Shown here: in pieces, positions 36,059 to 44,635 of the stretch
How the letters are laid out: each line of letters begins with the position of its first letter
How positions within the stretch are numbered: the stretch's first letter is position 1
Origin: Listeria_A hofi
GTDB taxonomy: Bacteria; Bacillota; Bacilli; Lactobacillales; Listeriaceae
Reading direction: 5' to 3'
Assembly (NCBI RefSeq): GCF_963575615.1
Contig: NZ_CAUYTL010000001.1
Location: 186,001 to 250,000 of the forward strand
Length of the DNA stretch: 64,000 nucleotides
Position numbers and translations under genes: made by a program
The notes under the pieces: model-generated
Database searches by the model: none
Told to the model about the DNA's origin: nothing
What the model saw: the letters and a program-made list of their open reading frames with translations, nothing else

Positions 36059-36763
36059 TTATAGAAGAGATGCCGCTGCTTTATCGACTACAATCGTCAC
36101 ATCTGGATGGTTTTGCAAAACAGATGCCGGAATGCTTTCATCAACTTTACCTTCTACTGTATCTTTAATCGCCTGCGCCTTATTTTCTCCAAACGCTAGC
36201 AAAATAATTTTCTTAGCACCCATAATCGACTTAATTCCCATCGAATACGCATGTGTTGGCACATCCTCTTCACGCTCAAAATAGATTTTGTTCGATTCAC
36301 GCGTTGACTCTGTTAACAAAACTTTATGTGTTGGCGTTTCAAAAGGCGTACCCGGCTCATTAAAGCCAATATGTGCGTTCGTACCAATTCCTAAAACTTG
36401 AATATCAATTGGATGATCCGCTAAAACCTGCTCATAACGCGCACATTCCGCATCTGCATCCGATGCCAAACCGTCTGGTAAATAACTTTCTTTAAACGGT
36501 TTTTTCGAGAACAAAACATCATTCATATAAAAATGGTAACTATTTGGATCTTCTGCTGAAAGACCAACGTACTCATCCAAATTAATAGAAACTAATGTCG
36601 ACGTATCAACATCACTATTCACAAACTCTTTATATAAATCTGTCGGTGTATTTCCAGTTGCAAGGCCTAATGTTTTTGCCTCACCAGCTTTAATTGCTTT
36701 TTCGATTAGTGCAAATGCTTCTTTTGATGCCTCTGCTTTCGTATCTTTTACAATAATATTCAT
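36059..36763 (-). CDS. nagB: Glucosamine-6-phosphate deaminase
   Basis: NagB converts glucosamine 6-phosphate to fructose 6-phosphate and ammonia. The 234-residue protein has LGLATGNTPTDLYKEF near residue 37, NLDEYVGLSAEDPNSYHFYM near residue 65 with the catalytic aspartate, and LGIGTNAHIGFNEPGTPF near residue 128 with the catalytic histidine. GGAGG lies eight bases before the ATG. The short form without the allosteric C-terminal extension is usual in Firmicutes. It follows nagA by 16 bp. Confidence 0.96.
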   Translation of the reverse strand: MNIIVKDTKAEASKEAFALIEKAIKAGEAKTLGLATGNTPTDLYKEFVNSDVDTSTLVSINLDEYVGLSAEDPNSYHFYMNDVLFSKKPFKESYLPDGLASDADAECARYEQVLADHPIDIQVLGIGTNAHIGFNEPGTPFETPTHKVLLTESTRESNKIYFEREEDVPTHAYSMGIKSIMGAKKIILLAFGENKAQAIKDTVEGKVDESIPASVLQNHPDVTIVVDKAAASLL

Positions 36764-36779
36764 GATTTATTTCCTCCTA

Positions 36780-37916
36780 TTATTTACTATGCTTTTTCCC
36801 GAATGAATAGGTAGCCTGTATTTCGAGCGCATCATTCAATAGATTAAAATCAGCATCTTTACCTACCGTAATGCCACCTTTTGAATCTAATTTAAACTCT
36901 TCGGCTTGGTTAACCGAGGACATCAATACTGCATCCTCAATCGAGCAGCCAGTGAACTTCACCATATTGCGGAAAGCATCATCATATGTTAGTACACTTC
37001 CTGCAAGTGTTCCATCTTCTAAACGAGCTTGACCGTCCTTCACAAATACTTTTTGACCACCTAATTCATAGTCACCATCTGGCATTCCTTTTGCTCGCAT
37101 CGCATCTGTAATGATACTAATACGTTTCGGTCCTTTTACATTATAAGCCAACTTAATCATGTCCGGATGTACATGAATACCATCAACAATTAATTCTGCA
37201 TGGATGCTAGGCTCTAACATAACGTGTCCGACAACGCCTGGCTCACGGTGATGTAGTGGACGACAAGCATTATACATATGAGTCGCGTGGCTCGCCTTAC
37301 TATGCACCAACTCTGCACGAACAGCATTGGAATGTCCAACAGACGGGATAACCCCAAGCTCTATACATAAATTCTCAAAAGCAGGTGATGTGCTATGCTC
37401 AGGGGCATACGTCACTAACTTAATGCGTTCCCCACTTACCTTAAACCATTTTTTAAAAAGTTCTAAGTCAGGCGCTGTAATGTATTCTTCCGGTTGTGCT
37501 CCTTTAAATACTGGCGACACAAAAGGACCTTCCAAATGAATCCCGCCGATTAAAGGCTCGTCTTTTGCTACCTCATCAATAACTTTTAACGCATTCTCAA
37601 TATTTTCACTGGACTGCGTCATTGTTGTTGGAAAATAGGTTGTTATTCCTTCATTTAGCATTCCTTGTACTTGTTTTTTTAATTTCACAGGATCCGCATC
37701 CATCGCATCGAAACCAAAGCCTCCATGTGAATGAACATCGATAAATCCTGGTACTAATTTCTGACCTTTGGCGTCCACTATTTCTTCGCCTACTACTTCT
37801 TGATAGCTTGTCATCGGACCAACTTCACGCACAGTGTCGTCGAATCTCACAAAACCATCCTCGATAACAGAATCGCCTGTGTACACCACTGCATTCTTGA
37901 TTACTTTTGAAGTCAT
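36780..37916 (-). CDS. nagA: N-acetylglucosamine-6-phosphate deacetylase
   Basis: NagA deacetylates GlcNAc-6-phosphate for glycolysis and wall recycling. The 378-residue amidohydrolase has the metal-site motifs DVHSHGGFGFDAMD near residue 60, HLEGPFVSP near residue 124, GHSNA near residue 192 and ATHMYNACRPLHHREPG near residue 210, and the catalytic aspartate in IITDAMRAKG near residue 270. AGGGATG precedes the ATG. It is the first gene of the nag operon, with promoter and operator directly upstream. Confidence 0.96.
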   Translation of the reverse strand: MTSKVIKNAVVYTGDSVIEDGFVRFDDTVREVGPMTSYQEVVGEEIVDAKGQKLVPGFIDVHSHGGFGFDAMDADPVKLKKQVQGMLNEGITTYFPTTMTQSSENIENALKVIDEVAKDEPLIGGIHLEGPFVSPVFKGAQPEEYITAPDLELFKKWFKVSGERIKLVTYAPEHSTSPAFENLCIELGVIPSVGHSNAVRAELVHSKASHATHMYNACRPLHHREPGVVGHVMLEPSIHAELIVDGIHVHPDMIKLAYNVKGPKRISIITDAMRAKGMPDGDYELGGQKVFVKDGQARLEDGTLAGSVLTYDDAFRNMVKFTGCSIEDAVLMSSVNQAEEFKLDSKGGITVGKDADFNLLNDALEIQATYSFGKKHSK

Positions 37917-37936
37917 TAAAAATCATCCCTTCCATA

Positions 37937-37981
37937 AATGGTCTATACCAATTATTATACAACTTATTAAAAAAAATGCAA
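37937..37981 (-). promoter_or_regulatory. nagA promoter with NagR-type operator
   Basis: On the minus strand TTGCAT (37981-37976), a 16-base spacer and TATAAT (37959-37954) are followed at once by ATTGGTATAGACCATT (37952-37937). This closely matches the dre sites bound by Bacillus YvoA/NagR and DasR (ATTGGTATAGATCACT type), placed to block transcription start. Confidence 0.88.
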
Positions 37982-38069
37982 CCACTTTACGTACTCTATT
38001 TACCCTTGATTCTAATAAGTAAGCGCGCTTAACTAGTGAAAATAAAAGCGAATACTGCTAATCCTCACA

Positions 38070-38109
38070 AAAAAATACAGTGCCCCTCTATACTGAGAAG
38101 CTACTGTAT
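38070..38109 (-). terminator. Terminator downstream of pspA
   Basis: ATACAGT/ACTGTAT arms with an inner CTCAGTATAGAG hairpin, followed by TTTTTTT on the minus strand. Confidence 0.85.
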
Positions 38110-38121
38110 CTTCATAATTAT

Positions 38122-38970
38122 CTATTCTTGATCTTTTTTATTATCTTCATCTTTCTTTTCAAGTTCAGGAATTAAAACTTCTTTTTCTTCCTTTGTTTGT
38201 TTCTTGGCGTCACGCTCTAAGTCTTCTAACATTTCTTCCATAGAAGCCTTGTCTTTTTTCTTGAAATTTTGTTTTTCACGTTCGATAATTTCATCTACCA
38301 TTTGTGTGAAGTCTTGAGTCTTACCTTTGATTGCCTCTTTACCCTTTGCGGTTTTCTTCTCTAATTCTGCCATTAATTCATCAAATGTTTGAGAAAGCTC
38401 GCTTGTCATATCCGCTTGCTTCTTAGCTGTGTCAGCAAGATCGCGCTGTTTTTGTGCTTCATGATAATCTGTCACACTACCCCAGCTCATATCATGAATT
38501 ACTTTATCCATTTTTTCAGCTGTTTCGGCTGCATTTTTTTCGGCCGTTTCTGCCAAATGTTGTGTTTTTAGATTTTTCCATTTCAAACGCATCTCGTGCA
38601 TCCGCAATTCTAGTTTGTCTAATTGTTCTGTTGCTGTATCATAATGCGCTTGCGTTGTTGCTAACTGTTCTTTGTATTGTGCTACTTCTTCTTTTGCAAA
38701 GTTGGCTAGTTTTGTTTCACCGGCTTCTTCAGCGATTTCAGCTTGATACTCACGTTTTTCGATATATTTCTCAATTTCCGTGCATTCTTTATAGAATAGT
38801 GATTTCAGCTCGCGTTGTTTATCAACAGCACGTTCAATATCTTTCATCTCTTTTTTCGTTTGATCCATGTAATACGATACGGAATTACGTTTCTTTTCTT
38901 CTCGTTTTTCTTTCATTGCATCCCAATCATTGTTCAGTGCTTGTTTAAATTTATTGAAAAAGTTTGTCAT
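38122..38970 (-). CDS. PspA/IM30-family membrane stress protein
   Basis: PspA/LiaH proteins are ESCRT-III-like coiled-coil proteins that protect the membrane under envelope stress. The 282-residue protein is almost wholly helical and charged: MTNFFNKFKQALNNDWDAMKE begins the N-terminal helix and long coiled coils span about 30-220. The C-terminus is an unusually long, highly charged lysine/glutamate tail. The ATG at 38970 has GGAGG eight bases upstream. It follows the small membrane protein gene by 29 bp, a LiaI-LiaH-like pair. Confidence 0.87.
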   Translation of the reverse strand: MTNFFNKFKQALNNDWDAMKEKREEKKRNSVSYYMDQTKKEMKDIERAVDKQRELKSLFYKECTEIEKYIEKREYQAEIAEEAGETKLANFAKEEVAQYKEQLATTQAHYDTATEQLDKLELRMHEMRLKWKNLKTQHLAETAEKNAAETAEKMDKVIHDMSWGSVTDYHEAQKQRDLADTAKKQADMTSELSQTFDELMAELEKKTAKGKEAIKGKTQDFTQMVDEIIEREKQNFKKKDKASMEEMLEDLERDAKKQTKEEKEVLIPELEKKDEDNKKDQE

Positions 38971-38999
38971 TGTTTTTTCCTCCAATTGTTTAATATCTA

Positions 39000-39299
39000 T
39001 TAATAATCAAATGTATTCGTTTTTGTAGTATTACGCTTGTTCTTCGTTAAAAAATAAATCAATGCTACAACAATCGCAACTGTTAAAACGCCGTGCAGGT
39101 TAGATAAAATGATCAATCCGCCAACACCAATAAGTACACCATACAGAATCTTTTCGCCTGTACTATTTGCTATCATCAATTGTCTTAGAGCCCAATAACC
39201 AAGTGCAGCTCCGAGCGCCGCCATAATCGCTGGCCAAAGGAAAACTATGATTGCAATAATAAGTGCTACAGCTAGTACTCCTACTATAATTCCTCTCAT
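39000..39299 (-). CDS. Small membrane protein paired with PspA (LiaI-like)
   Basis: The 99-residue protein has three to four hydrophobic segments (about 4-24, 25-42, 52-68 and 70-86) and a polar tail ending TKTNTFDY. Its position immediately upstream of pspA resembles LiaI, the membrane anchor of LiaH, although the helix number differs. GGAGGA lies before the ATG. Function is inferred from the pairing only. Confidence 0.68.
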   Translation of the reverse strand: MRGIIVGVLAVALIIAIIVFLWPAIMAALGAALGYWALRQLMIANSTGEKILYGVLIGVGGLIILSNLHGVLTVAIVVALIYFLTKNKRNTTKTNTFDY

Positions 39300-39723
39300 G
39301 ATTATGTCCTCCTTGCTTTACTATACAACTATCATAAAATAGATTCCTCATTTCAGTAAGCTACTAGGGTTGGAACTTTAACTACAACCAGAGTCCTACA
39401 AATCTATCTTCCAAGCAAACACTATGTATACGCTATCTCACTTCTACTATATCAAATCCTACTACAACTTACTAGCCGTTATTGCAAAACCATTTCCAAT
39501 TTAAGTCTATTTTGATTTATTCGATACAATTTCTATCGATTCTGATTTTTATTTTTTCTTTACAAAGGTTATACTCAAAATGGGGGGTGATAAATCAACG
39601 AACTTATTGATTCTCTAAGCATTGGGGGTGATTGTTAGTTTTATTACAGCAAGGTCTTTTTCAACGCATAGATACAAGGGACACCGTACTAGTGGGATGA
39701 ACAGAAATAGAGGTGAAGGGGAA
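39300..39723. other. Intergenic region upstream of the PspA operon and a small wHTH gene
   Basis: 424 bp. The left part should hold the promoter of the PspA operon; TATAGT at 39319-39324 on the minus strand is a possible -10, but I see no clear regulator box. On the right, two GGGGGTGAT stretches (about 39584 and 39625) resemble ribosome sites but no convincing coding frame follows either. A frame from 39622 into the small gene lacks conserved features. Confidence 0.4.
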
Positions 39724-39969
39724 ATGAAAAGAGATATAAATAAGCATCTGACTACCATTTTGAAGCATCTAGATGACGGTGGTCTGTCATTAACAAACTT
39801 CAACAAAGCAAGTTCACAAATAGAGAGAAAAACAAACCTGAGTAAAGATATAATTTTAGTTGTCCTCTATACGTTGGAAAGTTATGGGTATGTGTTTCGA
39901 GTGTATCATTTAGATGACATAACCTATCAAATTACGCCAAAAGGGAAGAGGCTCATAGAAAAAAATTAG
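39724..39969 (+). CDS. Small winged-helix-like protein
   Basis: This 81-residue basic protein is not a family I can name. Its pattern (MKRDINKHLTTILKHLDDGG, then a helix-rich stretch and a C-terminal DDITYQITPKGKRLIEKN) fits a small winged-helix fold, where YQITPKGKRLI resembles the wing and last helix of PadR or similar regulators. I start it at the ATG at 39724, directly after AAGGGGAA. Upstream codons in frame seem unrelated. Monocistronic; no clear terminator on the plus strand. Confidence 0.6.
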   Translation: MKRDINKHLTTILKHLDDGGLSLTNFNKASSQIERKTNLSKDIILVVLYTLESYGYVFRVYHLDDITYQITPKGKRLIEKN

Positions 39970-39988
39970 TTATTCTGAGATGAAAAAG

Positions 39989-40021
39989 CCTACCGCCGAG
40001 TGGAGATGCTCAGGCGGTAGG
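39989..40021 (-). terminator. Terminator downstream of the 68-residue protein gene
   Basis: CCTACCGCC (39989-39997) pairs with GGCGGTAGG (40013-40021), with CTTTTTCATC following on the minus strand. Confidence 0.85.
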
Positions 40022-40032
40022 TAGTAATCCCA

Positions 40033-40239
40033 CTATTTTTTTAATGCTTGCCTTCTATTTTCATATGTTATGCTTGTCATCGCGCCCTCTGAAATCATAT
40101 TGTTTTCTTCCAAATCAAGCGTTTCTTTTTCCGCTTCAAAAGACTCTACTTTTTTCTGATGTAACAAAATATATGTGATAATCCCGCTAATTACACCAAT
40201 CGTTGTTCCCATTAACACCCAACATCTCTTGTCGCTCAC
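40033..40239 (-). CDS. Small membrane protein of unknown function
   Basis: Not a family I recognise. From the GTG at 40239, seven bases after AAAGGTGAGG, it encodes 68 residues: MSDKRCWVLMGTTIGVISGI, a single membrane helix (about 7-27) and a charged cytoplasmic or external tail rich in glutamate. A longer frame up to 40311 runs back through the previous gene's terminator and is unlikely. It may be an envelope-stress or cell-wall accessory protein, but nothing in the sequence decides this. Confidence 0.55.
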   Translation of the reverse strand: MSDKRCWVLMGTTIGVISGIITYILLHQKKVESFEAEKETLDLEENNMISEGAMTSITYENRRQALKK

Positions 40240-40297
40240 TGTATCCCTCACCTTTCTAAGCGCTATTCTTCTTCCTTTTCCCACTATATATGAAAAT

Positions 40298-40326
40298 AAA
40301 CCGTGTCCCACTAAAAGGCACGGTCT
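40298..40326 (-). terminator. Terminator downstream of the DUF4064-like gene
   Basis: ACCGTG (40300-40305) pairs with CACGGT (40319-40324); TTTATTTTC follows on the minus strand. Confidence 0.75.
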
Positions 40327-40336
40327 AATCTTATTT

Positions 40337-40795
40337 CTAAGCGATGAATGGATCTTTCGGCTTGCGGACGAAACTTAAAATTGCTGCAATAACGAGAAGT
40401 AACCCTGGTATAAAGCCTGCAACGACAAAGCCACCAATTGTTACGATAATTCCTCCAATTAAGAACATGAAGCCGGCAAGAACAGGCTTTTTATTTCCCG
40501 TAATGCCAATTAAACCGATAACTAGTATAACGATAAAAACAAGCGTTGCGATTAAAGCTAGAATGGCATATGTATGTACCATATCTAATATTTGATTTGC
40601 GCTTGGCACATCCGCCACTGCAAGTCCTGCTTCCTCCACGCTTTGATAGTAATTTCTTGTGAAAGCATCTATTCCATCTGTAGTATTGGCTGCACTATCT
40701 AAAATAAAGCCTATCGCTGTGAAACCAACTAAAGTTACTAGTCCGAAAAGCATACCAATAACAGCTAAAACAACCTCTGCTGTACGTTTAATCAT
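40337..40795 (-). CDS. DUF4064-like membrane protein
   Basis: The 152-residue protein has four hydrophobic segments (about 5-32, 72-95, 103-118 and 121-143) with a polar extracellular loop of about 40 residues after the first. The RTAEVVLAVIGMLFG start and RKPKDPF end fit DUF4064, a family of unknown function. I start at the ATG at 40795 (MIKRTAEVV) after GAGGGAA; the ATG at 40813 touches its own ribosome site. It is a single gene. Confidence 0.7.
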   Translation of the reverse strand: MIKRTAEVVLAVIGMLFGLVTLVGFTAIGFILDSAANTTDGIDAFTRNYYQSVEEAGLAVADVPSANQILDMVHTYAILALIATLVFIVILVIGLIGITGNKKPVLAGFMFLIGGIIVTIGGFVVAGFIPGLLLVIAAILSFVRKPKDPFIA

Positions 40796-40960
40796 ATTAT
40801 TCAATTCCCTCATTTCCTACACATTTGTTTTTAGTATACTATAAAACAAGGCAACTGTAAAAATAAAGATGTAAGTTTTGCGGTATAGCAGATGCGTTTT
40901 TTCGAAAAAACTTGTATACTTTATAAAGATATTGTTATTTTAGAAAAGAGGATTTGCTCT

Positions 40961-41797
40961 ATGTGGAAAAAAAGTTTATGGATGGGACTACTATCAGCGA
41001 TTTTCGTTGTAGCTGCGATACTGTTATTGATTCAATTGAATGGGGCGCATCGCGAGGTGAGTCAAAGCGCAACACCTACCATATTTATTCATGGTTATCG
41101 CGGAACAGATAGGTCGCTTCATGGTATGATTCGCCGTTTTGATCAACAATACGACTGGGCAACGGATGCTTTAACTGTTAAGGTTAGTCCAACTGGTGAT
41201 ATTTCTGTGAAAGGCTCATATGACGAGAAACGAGCTGATAATCCACTGATTAATGTTGTTTTTGCTGATAACCGCGCTACTGTGACACAGCAATCTTTAT
41301 GGACAAAAAAAGTGATGCGTTATTTGCAAGACCATTATAATGTGACAAAATTTAATGCGGTGGGGCATTCGATGGGTGGCGGTGCTTGGGTTTCTTATCT
41401 AGCTTCCTATGCCAATAAACCAGACTATCCAGAGGTGCAGAAGATTGTCTTTTTAGCGGTTCCTTTTTATCCGGAAGAGTACGTGAATGGTGATCAAGAA
41501 GTTGATTTGATTAATGCAAATGCTATCCATACTAAATTCGCGAAACAAATGGAACAGAGGTTAAAGAGTACAACAGAAATTATGATTATTGGTGGGAATT
41601 TGGAAGATGGCTCAAATAGCGATGGCGAAGTTAAGATTGATAGTGTCATGTACGGCAAAGAGTTATTTAAGAACCAATATGTTGAAGCTCATACGCTGAC
41701 AGGGCCCACCGCAAAACATAGTAATATGCATGAATTACCCGTAGTTGATCAATATGTTGCAAAATTTTTATGGGGTTTTAAGGAGTCGACAATATGA
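40961..41797 (+). CDS. DUF915 alpha/beta-hydrolase, membrane-anchored, copy 1
   Basis: The 278-residue protein has an N-terminal signal anchor (SLWMGLLSAIFVVAAILLLI) and an extracellular alpha/beta-hydrolase domain of the DUF915 type. The oxyanion strand TIFIHGYRGT and the nucleophile elbow GHSMGG (Ser near residue 149) are clear; the C-terminal histidine is probably in TAKHSNMHELP. These proteins are lipase- or esterase-like, but the substrate is unknown. AGAGGA lies eight bases before the ATG. Its stop overlaps the start of a paralogue by four bases. Confidence 0.86.
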   Translation: MWKKSLWMGLLSAIFVVAAILLLIQLNGAHREVSQSATPTIFIHGYRGTDRSLHGMIRRFDQQYDWATDALTVKVSPTGDISVKGSYDEKRADNPLINVVFADNRATVTQQSLWTKKVMRYLQDHYNVTKFNAVGHSMGGGAWVSYLASYANKPDYPEVQKIVFLAVPFYPEEYVNGDQEVDLINANAIHTKFAKQMEQRLKSTTEIMIIGGNLEDGSNSDGEVKIDSVMYGKELFKNQYVEAHTLTGPTAKHSNMHELPVVDQYVAKFLWGFKESTI

Positions 41798-42675
41798 AAA
41801 GAATTTTAATAGCCTTTAGTATCTTAGCAGTCTTCGCGATTGGTTTTGGCTTTATTTTTGCCACGCATGATGCGACGGAAAAAGAAACTACTACAACGAG
41901 TGAGATTAAGAAAACAACAACGGAAGGTACAGCTACCAAAGTGAAGAGTATTGATACACCAACGCTATTTTTGCATGGTTATGCTGGAACGAAAAATTCG
42001 CTTGGTCATATGATGGATCGTCTTTCTAGAAACGGCGATGCTACTCGGTCCCTTGTTCTATCAGTCTCTCCAGAAGGAAATGTGAAAGCTTCTGGGGATT
42101 GGGATAAATTCGCCACGAAACCGCTAATTCAAATCCTTTTTGAAGATAATAAAAGTTCATTGACCAATCAAACGATTTGGTTGCAAAATGTAATGCGTAC
42201 ACTTAAAAGTGAGTATCATATTCCTACGGTGAACGTTGTTGGGCATTCCATGGGTGGTGTCGACTGGGCGAGCTATTTAGAAGAAGCTAGCGATAAAACT
42301 GATTTTCCAACTGTGACAAAATTAGTTACAATCGGCGCTCCTTTTAACGGCTTGACTATTGGTGAAGATGGTACAACAGCTTACGATTTGACTGAAAATG
42401 GGCCTAAAACGAACACCGAACGCTATCAGAATTTTATTACAAACAAAAAAGCCATCCCTGCCACCCTACAAGTTCTAAATATTGCTGGGGATGTTGAAGA
42501 TGGTACAAAAAGTGATACGAGTGTTTCCCTAGCGAGCGCTTTGTCTGGAAAATTTATTTTTGATCAAGTTGCTAGCTATAAAGAAATGGTTTTTACGGGA
42601 GCAAAGGCACAGCATAGCAAGCTCCACGAAAATAAAGATGTCGATGCTGCTGTAAAAGAATTTCTTTGGTCATAA
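41794..42675 (+). CDS. DUF915 alpha/beta-hydrolase, membrane-anchored, copy 2
   Basis: A paralogue of the preceding gene, 293 residues, with a signal anchor (ILIAFSILAVFAIGFGFIFA), a threonine-rich linker (about 28-48) and the hydrolase domain: TLFLHGYAGTKNS, the elbow GHSMGG near residue 152, GAPFNGL after the next strand and AQHSKLHE near the C-terminus with the probable catalytic histidine. The linker is absent in copy 1. Translation is coupled by the ATGA overlap. The two are probably a local duplication and act outside the cell membrane. Confidence 0.87.
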   Translation: MKRILIAFSILAVFAIGFGFIFATHDATEKETTTTSEIKKTTTEGTATKVKSIDTPTLFLHGYAGTKNSLGHMMDRLSRNGDATRSLVLSVSPEGNVKASGDWDKFATKPLIQILFEDNKSSLTNQTIWLQNVMRTLKSEYHIPTVNVVGHSMGGVDWASYLEEASDKTDFPTVTKLVTIGAPFNGLTIGEDGTTAYDLTENGPKTNTERYQNFITNKKAIPATLQVLNIAGDVEDGTKSDTSVSLASALSGKFIFDQVASYKEMVFTGAKAQHSKLHENKDVDAAVKEFLWS

Positions 42676-42718
42676 AAATAGGCGCCCTATCCATTAACAG
42701 GATGAGGCGCCTATTTTT
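42674..42718. terminator. Bidirectional terminator
   Basis: AAAAATAGGCGCC pairs with GGCGCCTATTTTT, with an inner ATCC/GGAT stem. It separates the convergent hydrolase and AI-2E-family genes. Confidence 0.93.
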
Positions 42719-43769
42719 ATTTTGTTTTTTTCTTAAAGCCCCAGAAACTTCGGCTTTTTATTTCGGCCTGATCTCCTTTTACGCCTAATACATCGAATAG
42801 GAATACAACAATTGGAATACCAACGATTAAGCCCCAGACACCAAAGAAATGCTCAGAAAAAATCAGGATGATAAACGTATAGAAAACTGGTAAATCCGTT
42901 TTTGATGACATCAGCTTCGGGTTTAAGATATAGGTTTCAATCGAATGCACGATGACGATAGTGATTAATATGATAAATACATCGGTAATACCACCTACAG
43001 AATACGCAATAATTGAAAGCGGGATACATGAAATAATCACGCCTGCGACAGGGATAAGTCCGAGCAAGAATACCATAATGGACAAAGTTAATACTTGCGG
43101 GAATCCCATCGCAATTAAAGCAATCGTTGTAAGTACAGTATTTACGATTGCAATCAAGAACTGAGCTTCTAAAACAACACCGAATGTCCCAACAAATTTC
43201 TTACCAAAATAAGCAATTTCGCGAAATACTGCTCCCAACTTACTCGTTAAGAACTTGCTAGAAAAATGAACGACGCGCTCTTGTTCTAGAGAAAAGAACA
43301 AGCTCAGTATTAGCGACATAAAGAAAGCAATACCTATGCTTCCAATTCCACTTAACGATCCAATGACGAATTTCAGACCTGAATTAATGTATGCTTTGAC
43401 GTTTGAATCATTAAATAGGTGCATAACATACTTGATGAAATCATTGTTTCCTGGGTTATTGTAGAATTTCATCACACCGTTGAAGGTAGATACAATTTGC
43501 TGAATGATAATCGGCAAATAGTGAGTAAATGCGATATACAAGAAAATGACAATCAATATGTACAGCACAATAACAATGAATTTCCTAGGAATTCGCACCC
43601 AGCGTAAAATCACTTTTTCGAGGCGCGTAATTAAAAAGGTGAAAATAAAAGTCAGTAAAATCAAGTTTATCATGCTTCTCACTAAATAGAGCACAAAAAT
43701 GAGGAGCGCAAAAATAAGAACTCGTTGTAATCCTGTGTTTAATTTAAATTTCTCCCATAGTTCTTCCAT
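42717..43769 (-). CDS. AI-2E/PerM-family membrane protein
   Basis: The 350-residue protein has about eight membrane helices in the arrangement of the AI-2E transporter family (PerM/YdbI/TqsA). Characteristic stretches are FFLSLILSLFFSLEQ-like, MGFPQVLTLSIMVFLLGLIPVAG near residue 235 and HSIETYILNPKLMSSKTDLP near residue 285. The family exports autoinducer or ions in different bacteria, so the substrate is open. The ATG at 43769 has GGAG eight bases upstream; the GTG at 43778 lies in the ribosome site. It is transcribed alone. Confidence 0.85.
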   Translation of the reverse strand: MEELWEKFKLNTGLQRVLIFALLIFVLYLVRSMINLILLTFIFTFLITRLEKVILRWVRIPRKFIVIVLYILIVIFLYIAFTHYLPIIIQQIVSTFNGVMKFYNNPGNNDFIKYVMHLFNDSNVKAYINSGLKFVIGSLSGIGSIGIAFFMSLILSLFFSLEQERVVHFSSKFLTSKLGAVFREIAYFGKKFVGTFGVVLEAQFLIAIVNTVLTTIALIAMGFPQVLTLSIMVFLLGLIPVAGVIISCIPLSIIAYSVGGITDVFIILITIVIVHSIETYILNPKLMSSKTDLPVFYTFIILIFSEHFFGVWGLIVGIPIVVFLFDVLGVKGDQAEIKSRSFWGFKKKTK

Positions 43770-43950
43770 CGAACTCACTCCAATCGTTTCTTATTCTTAA
43801 TTCTAGCATATTTTTAAATGTTACGAAAAATTTAATCATACTTTCTATAAAAAAATCGAAAAAAACTGCTTTGAGGGTTTACTTTTGTCTAAAAAAGTTG
43901 TAATATACCCTATGAACCAATCATCCTACCTTTGAAGGAGTGTGTTATTG

Positions 43951-44631
43951 ATGATACAAAAATTACAAAAGAAATCATTAGTAGAACAAGTTGCTAACCA
44001 GATTCAAGAGATGATTCAAGAAGGCGTTTGGCAAATTGGTGGTCGCTTACCTAATGAGGCAGATTTAATGGAGCAGTTTGGCGTCAGTCGAAATACGTTA
44101 CGAGAAGCAATTCGCGCTCTAGTACATGTCGGGTTACTCGAAGTAAAGCAAGGTGACGGAACATTCGTAATAGCTACGAGTGAACTGAATGCGGTGTTAC
44201 AGAATAGAATTCAAAAAGCAACCGTACTTGAAATCTTAGAAATGCGACATGCACTCGATCGTGAGGCAGTTTCTCTTGCTTGTTTAAGAAGAACAGAGAA
44301 TGACTTGAAGCGAATGGTAGAATATCGTAATCAGTGCTTGCAATTCACAGCGGAGAATAATTTGGAGAAGTTTGTGGAAGCAGATTGGCAACTACATCAG
44401 GCAATTGCAGCTGCTTCTTACAACCCACTTTTGATTGATATGTATGCGCATTTGTTTGAAGAAATTCAGATGTCAATTACGAGTACTACGGAGATGAATG
44501 ATGCGAATGGGGCTGGCCATAAAGATTTGATTCTAGCCATTCAAAATCAGGATGCAGCCTCTGCTGTTCATTGTGTAGATATGTATATTTCGCACTTTAA
44601 ACAGATTATTCTTCCAAAGAATGGAGAGTGA
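43951..44631 (+). CDS. GntR-family regulator (FadR subfamily)
   Basis: The 226-residue protein has a GntR winged helix (about 5-70, LPNEADLMEQFGVSRNTLREAI split) and an FCD effector domain with EMRHALDREAVSLA near residue 95 and the metal-site histidines in WQLHQAIAAAS and HCVDMYISHF. The ATG at 43951 lies ten bases after AAGGAG. It precedes a CynX-type MFS gene by four bases, so it very likely regulates that exporter or importer. Confidence 0.9.
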   Translation: MIQKLQKKSLVEQVANQIQEMIQEGVWQIGGRLPNEADLMEQFGVSRNTLREAIRALVHVGLLEVKQGDGTFVIATSELNAVLQNRIQKATVLEILEMRHALDREAVSLACLRRTENDLKRMVEYRNQCLQFTAENNLEKFVEADWQLHQAIAAASYNPLLIDMYAHLFEEIQMSITSTTEMNDANGAGHKDLILAIQNQDAASAVHCVDMYISHFKQIILPKNGE

Positions 44632-44635
44632 AATA

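Noticed and set aside
39622..39723. N-terminal extension of the small wHTH gene
   Set aside because: No conserved features; a much better ribosome site lies before the ATG at 39724.
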